Assembly (NCBI GenBank): GCA_035649895.1
Contig: DASRIS010000043.1
Span: forward strand, 1-64,000
Source: DASSUC01 sp035649895
GTDB taxonomy: Bacteria > Actinomycetota > Actinomycetes > Mycobacteriales > Micromonosporaceae
Reading direction: 5' to 3'
Length of the DNA stretch: 64,000 bases
Shown here one piece after another: positions 42,615 to 51,036 of the stretch; the stretch's first letter is position 1; the number at the start of each line of letters is the position of its first letter. Both the position numbers and the translations under genes were made by a program. The notes beneath the pieces were generated by a model. It did not search any database and was not told the DNA's origin. It was given only the letters and a program-made list of their open reading frames with translations.

Positions 42615-43814
42615 TCAGGTATGCAGCCAGTGCCGCAGCAGCTCCGCGGCCTGGGCCGGGTTCAGACGTGGGTCACACAACGTCGTATATCGATGAGCCA
42701 GCTGCTCGGTGCCGGGCATGGTCGGGTCCAGGCACTCCGTCACCGCGACAGCCGCGACCTCCAGGTGCAGCCCGCCTGGGTGCACGCCCAGGCGCCGCAG
42801 TGTCCGCCGGAACTGGACCGCCTCTGCGACAACGTCCGCCAGCCGCCGGGTCTTCACCCCCCGTACCTTGATTGTGTTGCCGTGCATGGGATCGCTCAAC
42901 CAGATGGCCGGATGCCCCTGCGCCCTTACCGTCGCCACCATGGGCGGGAGCAGCTCCGCGATGGCGGCGGCGCCGAACCGTACGATCAGCGTCAGCCGGC
43001 CCGGGACCCGCTCCGGGTCCAGCTTCTCGCACACCGCGACGAGGTCATCCGGCGTTGTCGTCGGACCGATCTTGCATGCCACCGGGTTGGCCACTGTGGA
43101 CAGCAGCTCGATGTGCGCGGAGCCCGGCTGCCTGGTGCGGTCACCGACCCAGGGCAGGTGCGTCGAGCCGAGAAACCGGATGCCCGACCTGGTCCGCAGC
43201 AGGTTCGCCTCATAGTCCATGACCAGCGCATCATGACTGGTCCATGGCCCGGACGGGAACAGGTCGCCGGTGCGCTGTCTCCGGTCGGCGCGGACGATCT
43301 CCGCCACCGCGGCGCTGGCCAGGTACGCCTGGACCATCCGGCGCGGGTCGTGCGCGCGCGCCTCGGCCGTCGGCCGCTCAGAGTTGATCATGTGGCCGCG
43401 GAATGCCGGCAGCAGCTGGTCGCCTATGCGTTCGTGGGGCTGGCTGCGCGGCTTGGCGAACTGCCCGGCGAGCCGGCCGACCCGGAGCACCCGGTGCCCG
43501 CTGCCCTCCTCCAGCCCGTCGGCGAGCTCGTGCAGCAGGCGCAGCTCCGCGTGGACGTGCTCCTCATCGACCTCGTAGAAGCTCTCTGCGCAGTAGCCGA
43601 CCTGAAGCACCTCAGCGCCGCCGCCGGCCACCAGCTCGAGGCCGTGTGCGACCTCGACCAGCTCCTGCGGGGTCACCAGGGCCGGCGAGGCCGCAAGGGT
43701 CGCGCAGCACGCCTCGTGGTCGGGATGGGACTCCCACTGCGGCTGCTGTGCCGCAAAGGCGCTGGCGGGCCGCCAACCGCGATCAGGTGCGACCGGCATC
43801 GGGTTACGGGCCAT
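42615..43814 (-). CDS. phzC-like: Class II DAHP synthase (PhzC-like)
   Basis: A 399-residue type II 3-deoxy-D-arabino-heptulosonate 7-phosphate synthase, first step of the shikimate pathway. Characteristic segments: VLQVGYCAESF, RVGRLAGQFAKPRS (the class II signature), GSTHLPWVGDRTRQ, NPVACKIGPTT and WLSDPMHGNTI with metal ligands. It is shorter than the plant/primary-metabolism enzymes and lacks the N-terminal regulatory extension, as PhzC copies do, so it is likely feedback-insensitive. ATG 43814 has GAGGAG upstream and overlaps the PhzE stop by 11 bases. It increases the flux to chorismate for PhzE. Confidence 0.92.
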   Translation of the reverse strand: MARNPMPVAPDRGWRPASAFAAQQPQWESHPDHEACCATLAASPALVTPQELVEVAHGLELVAGGGAEVLQVGYCAESFYEVDEEHVHAELRLLHELADGLEEGSGHRVLRVGRLAGQFAKPRSQPHERIGDQLLPAFRGHMINSERPTAEARAHDPRRMVQAYLASAAVAEIVRADRRQRTGDLFPSGPWTSHDALVMDYEANLLRTRSGIRFLGSTHLPWVGDRTRQPGSAHIELLSTVANPVACKIGPTTTPDDLVAVCEKLDPERVPGRLTLIVRFGAAAIAELLPPMVATVRAQGHPAIWLSDPMHGNTIKVRGVKTRRLADVVAEAVQFRRTLRRLGVHPGGLHLEVAAVAVTECLDPTMPGTEQLAHRYTTLCDPRLNPAQAAELLRHWLHT

Positions 43815-45975
43815 CAGGCTCCTCGCCGTCCAACAGTGCCGGGTCGCCCGCCCGCTGCGTCGCCCACGTCACCAGCCCGGCGAGGATCTCCGCGCCGTGC
43901 TGCGTGAGCACCGACTCCAGGTGGAACTGCACCGATGCGAAGTGCCTGCCGCGAAGGGCGTGGACCTCACCGGTGTCCGGGTCGCGGCAGAGCTCCACGG
44001 CCCCGCGGACCGCTGCGGCCGGCACCCGGTCGGTGCCGTGCCGGGCCGAGTAGGAGTTGTAGAAACCGACCAGCTCGGACGCTCCGAACAGGTCGATCCG
44101 GCGTTGCGTGCCCTGGTTGGGCCGGTCCCGCTTGACCAGCCGCAGACCCAGCAACGCGGACAGCACCTGATGGCTGAGACACTCCGCGATGAACGGGACG
44201 CGCTGTGCCAGTACCCGCTCGACCAGCCCACGCAGCCTGGCGATCCGGGGGTCGGCCGCGGACCGCGGGTCACCCGGCCCGGGGCCGAGCACCACCAGGT
44301 CAAAAGCGTCAACATCAGCGGGTACGACCCGAGCCAGGGGCCGGATGGTCACCTCGTGGCCCAGTGCGCGTATCTGGTGCCCGAGCATGCCGACGAACCT
44401 GTCCTCGGCATCGACGATCAGCGCCCGGCCAACGGGTGGGCTCGGCCGGCCCGGGACCGGGGCGGACAGCCAGAACGACGACAGACCGGCGTTGCGCCGC
44501 GCCAGCGCGGCCAGCACCTTGGGGTTAGCGGCGATCGATGTGCCGAACGGCCCGGCCCCCGCCGCTGCGGGCCCGCTGTTGCCCCGGCCGCTGTCGCCTC
44601 GCCTGCCGTTGCCCTGCCCACTGTTGCCCTGCCCGCTGCCGGTCTGACCGCTGCCGCCCTGCCCACTGCCGGTCTGCCCACTGCCGGTCTGCCCACTGCC
44701 GCCCTGCCCGCTGCCGGTCTGCCCGCTGCCGGTCTGCCCACTGTCGACGCGGGCGCCGGTCGTTGCGCGGTCTACGCCGATGGCGGCGAGAAGCGCGTCG
44801 ACCTTGGCCCAGGTCTCGGCGACCTCCTCGGCCGGGCGTGAGTCCCGCACCAGCGTCGCACCGACATCGATCCGTAACGTGCCGTCCCGGCGGACCTCAG
44901 CCGTCCGGATCATGATCGCCGAGTCCATTGTGGATCGCCCAGCCGGGTCCCGGCCGAACAGTGCCACCGCTCCGCCGTAGTATCCGCGACCGCCGGGCTC
45001 GTGCCGGACGATCACCCGGCACGCGTTCTGCAACGGGCTGCCGATCACGGTGGGCGCGAACATGGTCTCGCGCAGCACGTCGCGCACGTCCATGACGCTG
45101 GCGCCCTCCAGGACGTACTCCGTGTGCGCGAGCCGGGCCATCTCCCGCAGGTACGGGCCGCGCACCCGGGCACCGGCGTCGCATACCCCCGCCAGCATCT
45201 TCAGCTCCTCGTCGACGACCATGTAAAGCTCGTCGATCTCCTTCTGGTCGGCCAAGAAGGTGAGGATGTCGTCCATCCGGGCACCGGACGGCGGGTAGCG
45301 GTAGGTGCCGCTGATCGGGTTCATCCGTGCCTTGCCGTCCACCACCTGCACGTGCTGCTCTGGTGAGGCGCCCACGAAGGTGCGGTCACCGGCGTGCACC
45401 AGGAACGTCCAGTACGCGTTGCTCTCCGAGAGCAGCAGCCGCCGGAAGATGCTCATGGCGACCTCCGGCCGGTACTGGGCAAGCGTGGCCAGGAACGACC
45501 GCTTGATGACGAAGTTCGAGCCCTCCCCGGTCCGGATCTCCCCGTCGATGATCTGCTCGACGACCTTCTCGTACTCGTCGTCCCCGGGATCGAACCCGTA
45601 CCCACAGACCGCCACCGCCACGTCAGGCAGCAGGTCGACGGCGTCCGCGGCCGGCAGTGCCGCCCGCTCGTCGACGACCAGGGCAAGGATCGGCTCACCG
45701 TCGTCGTGGCAGGCGTACCCGCGCTCGGTGACCTGCCGGAACGGGACCACCGCGAGCACCTCGGACCTGGCCTGGGCGCCGTTCCCCGGTGTCGGCACCG
45801 GGAGGTCGGCCAGCAGGGTCGCCCGGGTGACCTGGCCGGTCATGAGCTCGACGGCGCCGCCTTCGGCGCCAGCGCGGCGCAGCAGGGCGAACGGCGGCGG
45901 ATCGGGCGCCAGCAGGCTGCGCAGGAGCCGCCGGGCATCGGTGGTCCCGACCTCGCTGACGGCGCCGATCGTCAT
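43804..45975 (-). CDS. phzE-like: 2-amino-2-deoxyisochorismate synthase (PhzE-like)
   Basis: A 723-residue fusion of a chorismate-utilising MST domain (about 1-410) and a glutamine amidotransferase (about 500-715). The synthase part has NFVIKRSFLA, SPEQHVQV, NPISGTYRYP, HTEYVLEGASVMDVRD and FAPTVIGSPLQNACRVI. The amidotransferase has VLGPGPGDPRS, the nucleophile Cys in FIAECLSHQVLSALLG and the His/Glu in VQFHLESV. It converts chorismate and glutamine to ADIC, the entry to phenazines, 3-hydroxyanthranilate and related compounds. An unusual Gly-Ser-Gln-rich linker of about 60 residues joins the domains. ATG 45975 has GGAGGGAAGAGG. An in-frame ATG at 46122 with GGAGG could add 49 residues. Confidence 0.92.
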   Translation of the reverse strand: MTIGAVSEVGTTDARRLLRSLLAPDPPPFALLRRAGAEGGAVELMTGQVTRATLLADLPVPTPGNGAQARSEVLAVVPFRQVTERGYACHDDGEPILALVVDERAALPAADAVDLLPDVAVAVCGYGFDPGDDEYEKVVEQIIDGEIRTGEGSNFVIKRSFLATLAQYRPEVAMSIFRRLLLSESNAYWTFLVHAGDRTFVGASPEQHVQVVDGKARMNPISGTYRYPPSGARMDDILTFLADQKEIDELYMVVDEELKMLAGVCDAGARVRGPYLREMARLAHTEYVLEGASVMDVRDVLRETMFAPTVIGSPLQNACRVIVRHEPGGRGYYGGAVALFGRDPAGRSTMDSAIMIRTAEVRRDGTLRIDVGATLVRDSRPAEEVAETWAKVDALLAAIGVDRATTGARVDSGQTGSGQTGSGQGGSGQTGSGQTGSGQGGSGQTGSGQGNSGQGNGRRGDSGRGNSGPAAAGAGPFGTSIAANPKVLAALARRNAGLSSFWLSAPVPGRPSPPVGRALIVDAEDRFVGMLGHQIRALGHEVTIRPLARVVPADVDAFDLVVLGPGPGDPRSAADPRIARLRGLVERVLAQRVPFIAECLSHQVLSALLGLRLVKRDRPNQGTQRRIDLFGASELVGFYNSYSARHGTDRVPAAAVRGAVELCRDPDTGEVHALRGRHFASVQFHLESVLTQHGAEILAGLVTWATQRAGDPALLDGEEPDGP
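44611..44742 (-). repeat. 15-bp tandem repeats coding for the GSGQT linker of PhzE
   Basis: Units of CTGCCGGTCTGCCCA and near copies (CTGCCGCCCTGCCCA) run head to tail for about 130 bases and encode GSGQT/GSGQG pentapeptides. The frame is kept, and the repeat lies exactly at the junction between the two enzyme domains. Confidence 0.88.
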
Positions 45976-46020
45976 GCCCTCTTCCCTCCGGCCCCGATGG
46001 ACCGACCGTCCACTTCTGCT

Positions 46021-46073
46021 GCGCCAGCGGGGGAACACCCCGCGGCACCGCCGTAGGACGGCGCCGCTGGCGC
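46021..46073 (-). promoter_or_regulatory. Structured leader candidate upstream of PhzE gene
   Basis: A perfect 10-bp inverted repeat (GCGCCAGCGG at 46021-46030, CCGCTGGCGC at 46064-46073) encloses a perfect 6-bp hairpin CGCCGT-AGG-ACGGCG (46049-46063) and a smaller GGGG-AACA-CCCC stem (46030-46041). It lies 46-98 bases before the PhzE start, so it would be in the mRNA leader. The high GC content makes chance structure possible. Confidence 0.4.
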
Positions 46074-46171
46074 ACCAGGGTCGATCGGATGTCGCACTCC
46101 CCGTGACGGCGTGACGCGCCATGCCCGCCTCCGGCACCACGGCGGATCAGCACATCGTCGAGCCCGCAAGA

Positions 46172-47197
46172 TCAGCCGGAGGACTGCCATTTCTGCCCAC
46201 GGCGCTGCTCCAGCTCTGTTGCGAACTGCTGCCAGGCCTGGGCGCATATCCGAGCCGCCGTGGCGACGACGTCGGTGCAGTGTGGCGGAACGTTGTCGCA
46301 GAGCCGGTTCCAGTCCTGCGGCTCAATAGCGACGGTGCACAGCAACCGCAGGAGCTGCCGCCCGGACTCGGAGAACCGCAGTGACGGGTCTTTCCTCAAG
46401 TTCTCGATCAACGCTGAGCCGTCCGCCCCCCACGACCCGCGGGACGGCTTCGCCCGCATCGGCAGCGAGCCCGGTGCTCTTCGGTCCCTGGGGGACGGTC
46501 CGGCGTTCTGGGACGCCGACTCGCGCTGCCTGGGCACGAGCGGACCCTCGCCCCGTTCCAGCCGGGCCCGGACATCTCGTACGGTCGCGGCGCACACGCC
46601 GGCCTCCCGGGCGATCTCGCGTAGCGACGCGCCGGGCCGGTCCGCCAGCAACCGGCTGGCTTCACGCCGGCCCTGGGCGGCGTCCACCGGTCGGACCCGC
46701 CCGTCCAGTCCGCGCCGGGTGTTCGACTGGGGAATCTCCCCACTTAACCGGCGACGGATCGAGCCCACGGTCTTGTGCGCCAACCCGGTGACCGAGGCGA
46801 CCGCCCGGTCCGACCACTCCGGGTGCGAGGCGATAATGCGCTTGGCGGCGGCGACCCGATCGGCGAGCGTCAGCGGTAGGCCGTGTGCCACGTTCGACTC
46901 GACGGCGAGGATGAAGGCCTCCTCGTCGTCACAGTCGAGGAACTGGACCTCGATCTCGTCCCTGCCGCGTAGCGTCGCGGCGAGCACCCGGTGCATCCCG
47001 TCGATGACCCGCATCGTGCGGCGGTTGACGAGGATGGGTGGCAGGTTGGCGTCGGACTCGGCGAGCAGCCGGGCGTGTGCCATATCCTCACCGGACGACC
47101 TGGGTGAGTCACATTTCAGCAGGGAGCTGAGCCGAACCAGTTCAACGGAGCGACGGGCCGTGGCTGGCGTGGTGGCGCCATCTGGTCGTCCTGTCAC
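46172..47197 (-). CDS. StrR/NovG-type cluster-situated activator (ParB-like domain, HTH)
   Basis: A 341-residue regulator. The N-terminal ParB/sulfiredoxin-like part reads VRLSSLLKCDSPRSSGEDMAHARLLAES, then LPPILVNRRTMRVIDGMHRVLAA, the classic StrR family pattern. A helix-turn-helix follows (WSDRAVASVTGLAHKTVGSIRRRL), then a second one (LREIAREAGVCAATVRDVRARLERG). StrR, NovG and Bbr bind GTTCGACTG-N11-CAGTCGAAC sites and activate antibiotic genes. Start GTG 47197 has GGGGGAGG at ideal spacing; longer frames upstream lack family similarity. It likely activates the flanking biosynthetic genes; candidate sites are at 46721 and 53490. Confidence 0.9.
   Translation of the reverse strand: MTGRPDGATTPATARRSVELVRLSSLLKCDSPRSSGEDMAHARLLAESDANLPPILVNRRTMRVIDGMHRVLAATLRGRDEIEVQFLDCDDEEAFILAVESNVAHGLPLTLADRVAAAKRIIASHPEWSDRAVASVTGLAHKTVGSIRRRLSGEIPQSNTRRGLDGRVRPVDAAQGRREASRLLADRPGASLREIAREAGVCAATVRDVRARLERGEGPLVPRQRESASQNAGPSPRDRRAPGSLPMRAKPSRGSWGADGSALIENLRKDPSLRFSESGRQLLRLLCTVAIEPQDWNRLCDNVPPHCTDVVATAARICAQAWQQFATELEQRRGQKWQSSG
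46721..46749. promoter_or_regulatory. StrR-type binding-site candidate inside the activator's own gene
   Basis: GTTCGACTG matches the StrR left half-site at 9 of 9 bases. After 11 bases (GGGAATCTCCC) comes CACTTAACC, which matches the right half at 6 of 9. It shares its spacer palindrome and right arm with the site at 53490. The position within codons for GEIPQSNT could allow autoregulation or be coincidental. Confidence 0.4.
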
Positions 47198-47964
47198 AAC
47201 ATCGCCTCCCCCGCGAGAGAATTCTCGTGTGATGTTTGGAACCGCAGTGCCGGCCCCAGCAAACCCCCCAAACAATCGGCCGCCCGCCTCCATAAGCACA
47301 ACTGGGAGCCACCGGTCATCCACCTTCGGCGGGCTGGAGATGCAGATTGGGAAGAACTCCCCGTCGCCCGTCGCCACTATCGCATGAGTCCGATTACAGC
47401 TAATTCACAAACGACAATCAACTAGTATGGGGCGACTCCGAGCATAGCAGCGATACCGGAGGCCCGCAACGGACGCCAGAGCAGGCCAGACCGCATTCGC
47501 CACAGACAGAAAAGCGACAGCCGGACAGGCAGCTTGCGATGCAGGCAGCCGGGCGAGAACTCAGCGCCCGGCACTTTCGAGTATGTCCGGATTGGTCCTC
47601 AACTACGTTTACGGTCCGTACATACTCAAGAACATATCTGTAGTCACAAGTACAGTCGCGACAGCTGATGACACCGCAGCGGGCCACTGGCGGGTATAGC
47701 GCCGGCAGCCACGTAGCGGGTATGTTCCCCTATTCCCAGATACCGTGCAGTTATGCGCGACGAGACAGGCTCAAACCGGTATCCACTTAGGACATCCGGC
47801 AATACCAGGCCCCGCGCGCGCCACCGCATGACGCCCAGTCTTCATCTTGCATGGCGTCTTGTCGCCATAAGACCCGCTCCGGTACGCCGCATTCTGTGGC
47901 GGGAGCGGACGGTCGCGTTGGCGACAACGTAGCCGCACATACGGGCCTGGCCCGGCGAGCCAGG
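47198..47964. other. 767-base non-coding region upstream of the activator gene
   Basis: No credible gene was seen; the short open frames here lack family likeness. The stretch 47385-47430 is A+T-rich and is the likely promoter area of the activator. A perfect 8-bp inverted repeat (GAGTATGT at 47579-47586, ACATACTC at 47620-47627) stands out and might bind a regulator. Confidence 0.5.
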
Positions 47965-48474
47965 TCAGGAGCGGCTTCGTGTCCCAGGGGACGGTTGCTC
48001 CACCTGGACCGCCATGATCTCCAGATAGGCCGCCTCTCCGTACACCTTGGCTATTGACCGGTCGTAGATCCAGCGACCGAGGCCATAGGCGGCCAGCCGG
48101 GCGGCGATCGCCCGGGGATGCTCCTCCGGTGGAAGGATCCGGGCCACGGCGGCGATTCCGGGACCCAGCGGCTTGCCTTTCCGGTTGGACGGAGCGATAA
48201 CGACGGATGGGTTCTTTTTGATCCTCTTGACTTTCCACGAGTCGGCCCCGGTACGGATGTACGCCTTGCCGTCGTCCATGCCGAACCAGATCGGGGAGGG
48301 CACCGGTTCGCCATTCCGGCGGAACGTGACCAGCACGGCGTACTTATGACCCCGCAAGGCGCTCAGGGTGCCTGTCTGCACGACCGGTACAGAGAAGGCG
48401 CCAGGGTCGCGCCCACGGTCGTAGTAGCTCAGCATCCACCGCTCCATCGCCTCCCGGCTGGGCAAGCCAGGCAT
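47965..48474 (-). CDS. F420/FMN-dependent PPOX-type oxidoreductase
   Basis: A 169-residue split-barrel flavin/deazaflavin protein. The typical order is seen: LSALRGHKYAVLVTFRRNGEPVPSPIWFGMDDGKAYIRT, then SWKVKRIKKNPSVVIAPSNRKGK with the basic loop that holds the cofactor phosphate, and GPGIAAVARILPPEE. Members reduce C=C, imine or quinone functions or act as F420-dependent biliverdin-type reductases. ATG 48474 follows AAGGAGG at six bases. It is read in the same direction as the epimerase and P450 genes upstream, with a 90-base gap. Confidence 0.8.
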   Translation of the reverse strand: MPGLPSREAMERWMLSYYDRGRDPGAFSVPVVQTGTLSALRGHKYAVLVTFRRNGEPVPSPIWFGMDDGKAYIRTGADSWKVKRIKKNPSVVIAPSNRKGKPLGPGIAAVARILPPEEHPRAIAARLAAYGLGRWIYDRSIAKVYGEAAYLEIMAVQVEQPSPGTRSRS

Positions 48475-48564
48475 TGACATCCTCCTTAGCGACATCACCT
48501 CTCGGCATACGGAAAACTGATACCACGGGTGCTGTGTGACACAGGTGCCGGAACTCTGGTGCGC

Positions 48565-49482
48565 TCACCGGAACGCCGGTGTCTCAGTAACCATCGCCTG
48601 CCAGCCGGTCGCTGCGTCGGGGTAGCGCGGGGACCACCCGGTCGCGGCTTTGAACCGGCGGTTCGATACGCGAAGGGAACGAAGGTAGAAACGCGTGTTA
48701 CCGCTTAGCCGCAGGAGCAGGCTGCCGGTCCCATGCGGTGGCTCGACCCCCAACGCCTGGGCAACAGCCAGGTTGAACGCCTGACGGGTGAGCGGCTCGT
48801 CATCGGTCACGTTCCACGCCCCCGCCGGTGCGTCGAGGGCCGCGACAACCCCCGCGGCCGCGTCCTGCGCGGCTATCGCCGGCGCGTACGCGCTCCTGGG
48901 CCCGGGAAGGGGAGGCAGCCGGCGGCAGGCCATACGCCTCATGTACATGGTGTGCGCCGCGTCGGCCGCGTAGAACTGACCGAAGCGAAGCACCACACCC
49001 ACCCGGCCGGCCTTCGTGAAGCGGCTCGCTTCGGCCTCCGCCGCCTGGCTTGCGCGGCCGAGTGCAGGCGGGTCAAGCGGGACATCCTCATCGACCCACC
49101 GGTCACCGCTGTCCGGATAGACGAAGGCGATCGACTCCTGCACGAAGCGCGTGACACCGGTCTCCAGCGAAGCGTTGACAAGGTTGCGGGACGCCTCCCT
49201 CCGCAGGCGGTCGTTCTGCGCCCAGGCGCTGGTGAGGACGGCGCGGGACGGCGGCGGGATCTTCGTGGCCAAGTTGGCCACGACGTCATGTCCATCGACG
49301 GCCGCCCGTACGGCGACCGGGTCGAACAGGTCGACGTGCGCCGGCAGTGCCCCCAGGTCCCGTACGAGCGCGGCCTTCCCGGCCGATCTGGCCACACCTG
49401 TGACGGAGTGGCCGGCTTGGACAAGCTGCGGCAGCACCCTCCGACCCAGGACGCCGGTCGCCCCGGTCACGAACACCTTCAT
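48565..49482 (-). CDS. NAD-dependent epimerase/dehydratase-family reductase
   Basis: A 305-residue extended SDR starting MKVFVTGATGVLGRRVLPQLVQAGH. The catalytic Tyr-x-x-x-Lys motif is not obvious: the strand containing ESIAFVYPDSGDRW is followed by a region without the usual YxxxK, so it may be an atypical (reductase or regulatory) member. The C-terminal LRVSNRRFKAATGWSPRYPDAATGW is typical of the epimerase family. It lies downstream of the P450 with a 165-base gap. Its function in the pathway is unclear. Confidence 0.78.
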   Translation of the reverse strand: MKVFVTGATGVLGRRVLPQLVQAGHSVTGVARSAGKAALVRDLGALPAHVDLFDPVAVRAAVDGHDVVANLATKIPPPSRAVLTSAWAQNDRLRREASRNLVNASLETGVTRFVQESIAFVYPDSGDRWVDEDVPLDPPALGRASQAAEAEASRFTKAGRVGVVLRFGQFYAADAAHTMYMRRMACRRLPPLPGPRSAYAPAIAAQDAAAGVVAALDAPAGAWNVTDDEPLTRQAFNLAVAQALGVEPPHGTGSLLLRLSGNTRFYLRSLRVSNRRFKAATGWSPRYPDAATGWQAMVTETPAFR

Positions 49483-49647
49483 CGGGCGGCCCCAATGGCG
49501 AAAACGGCTTCGCCTAGCTCCGTCCTCACGCCACCTCCGCCAATGACTGACCGTAGGGACCAGGCAGCCTGGCCATTCGTACCCGTCGAACGCCAGCCTA
49601 TCGATGGATGTCCGGACCGGTCAATCACAAGGTCAAGATGGGTCAGG

Positions 49648-51036
49648 TCAGACGGCCACGGAGGTGCTGCGCGGGTGGCTGTCCAGCCGCCGGGTGACTC
49701 GTACCGGCAGCCCTTCGCCCGGGTGCAGGGCGGGGATGCCGACCGGGGTGAGGGACGCGTAGTCCTGGGCCAGCTCCAGCGACCGGAGCAGCTCCGCCAG
49801 CAGCACCTTGAGCTGCTGCTCGGCGAATATGAACCCGATGCAGCGCCGGTAGCCGCCGCCGAAGGGCACGAACGTGAACGGTTCTGGCTTCGTGTCGAGC
49901 CACCGTTCCGGCCGGAACCGGTCCGGCTCGGGCCACAGCTCGGCCATCCGGTGGGTGACGTAGGGCGAGTACAGGACCATGGACCCCGCCGGCACCGTGA
50001 CCCCGGCGAACTCGAACGTCTCCACGGCCTTCCGCGGGCTGACCGAGGTCGGTGGCCACATACGCAGCGTCTCGTTGACGATCGCGTCGAGGTACCGGAG
50101 CTGGCCCAGCGCATCGACCGTGAGGCGGCCGTCGCCGAGCACGTCCGCGAGCTCAGCCGTTGCCGTCTCCCGCACCGAGCGGTTGGACAACAGCTCATGG
50201 ATCGCCCATGACGCGGCGCTGCCGATGGTGTCGTAGGACGCGGCTATGAGGCTCACGACCTGGTCCCGGACCTCCACGTCGCTCAGCGCGGGCTTGCCGG
50301 ACTCGTCCACGGCCGCGAGCAGGATGTCCAGCACGTCGGGCGAGTCCGGTGCGCTCGCCTGCGCCCGGCGCCGGGCTATCTCGGCATTGACGATCTCGTC
50401 CGTCCGTCCACGCGCGGCCAGCGCCCGATGCCACCGGGTCCCGGGCAGGTCGATCTTGTACTGGCGCCACATCGGGAGGTTGACGTACCCGATCGTGGTG
50501 TCCAGGGCCTTGCCCAGCTCGTCCGCCTTGTCCAGCTGGCTGCCGAACAGCGACCGCACGGTGACCCGCTTGATCGGGCGGCGCAGCGCCCGCAGCGCGT
50601 CCACCCGGCCCCCGACCGGCCAGCTGGCGAGCTCCGCACGGAACTCGTCGATCATGATGTCGAGGTACCGGTAGATGCGCTTGGCTGCGAACGCGGACTG
50701 GGCGGCCTGGCGCCGGCGGCGGTGCTCCTCCCCGTCGCTGACCACCATGGCGGTGTCCCCGTCCACCGGGATCAGGAAGGCCATCGCCTCGCGCCAGCGG
50801 AACAGCTCCGGGTGCTCCGACAGGATGAACCGGTTGGCATCCGGCCCGAGCATGGCGACGTACCTGAACGGCCCGAGGCCGAAGCCCACCACCGACCCGT
50901 AGCGCTCGTACAGCAGGCTCAGGCCCTCCGCCGGAGACCTCGCCAGCAGGCGGGCCAGCTGAACGTGTTCCCAGGGCCACCGGGGGCCGGGCAGCGCCAT
51001 GCCGTGTCTCCCTACCAGCGAGTTCTTCCCAAACAT
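49648..51036 (-). CDS. Cytochrome P450
   Basis: A 462-residue class I-type bacterial P450. The heme ligand is Cys399 in FVPFGGGYRRCIGF, the K-helix ExxR is ETLRMWPP, and the I-helix has AASYDTIGSA, in which the usual AGxDT is changed to SYDT. It hydroxylates or couples an unactivated carbon of the cluster intermediate; the altered I-helix may affect proton delivery. The ATG at 51036 overlaps the SRPBCC stop by one base (TGATG), so translation is coupled. A later ATG at MALPGPRW is also possible. Confidence 0.9.
   Translation of the reverse strand: MFGKNSLVGRHGMALPGPRWPWEHVQLARLLARSPAEGLSLLYERYGSVVGFGLGPFRYVAMLGPDANRFILSEHPELFRWREAMAFLIPVDGDTAMVVSDGEEHRRRRQAAQSAFAAKRIYRYLDIMIDEFRAELASWPVGGRVDALRALRRPIKRVTVRSLFGSQLDKADELGKALDTTIGYVNLPMWRQYKIDLPGTRWHRALAARGRTDEIVNAEIARRRAQASAPDSPDVLDILLAAVDESGKPALSDVEVRDQVVSLIAASYDTIGSAASWAIHELLSNRSVRETATAELADVLGDGRLTVDALGQLRYLDAIVNETLRMWPPTSVSPRKAVETFEFAGVTVPAGSMVLYSPYVTHRMAELWPEPDRFRPERWLDTKPEPFTFVPFGGGYRRCIGFIFAEQQLKVLLAELLRSLELAQDYASLTPVGIPALHPGEGLPVRVTRRLDSHPRSTSVAV

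Noticed and set aside
44611..44742. Short regular repeats that might look like a CRISPR array
   Set aside because: The 15-bp units are contiguous with no unique spacers and code in frame for a Gly-Ser-Gln linker inside PhzE.
21063..45975. Phenazine biosynthesis cluster
   Set aside because: PhzC- and PhzE-like genes are present, but PhzD, PhzF, PhzB/A and PhzG are not seen in the window.
47418..47687. An 89-residue open frame on the minus strand in the activator upstream region
   Set aside because: No family likeness, no ribosome binding site, Cys/Arg-rich composition typical of chance frames, and the area is A+T-rich non-coding.
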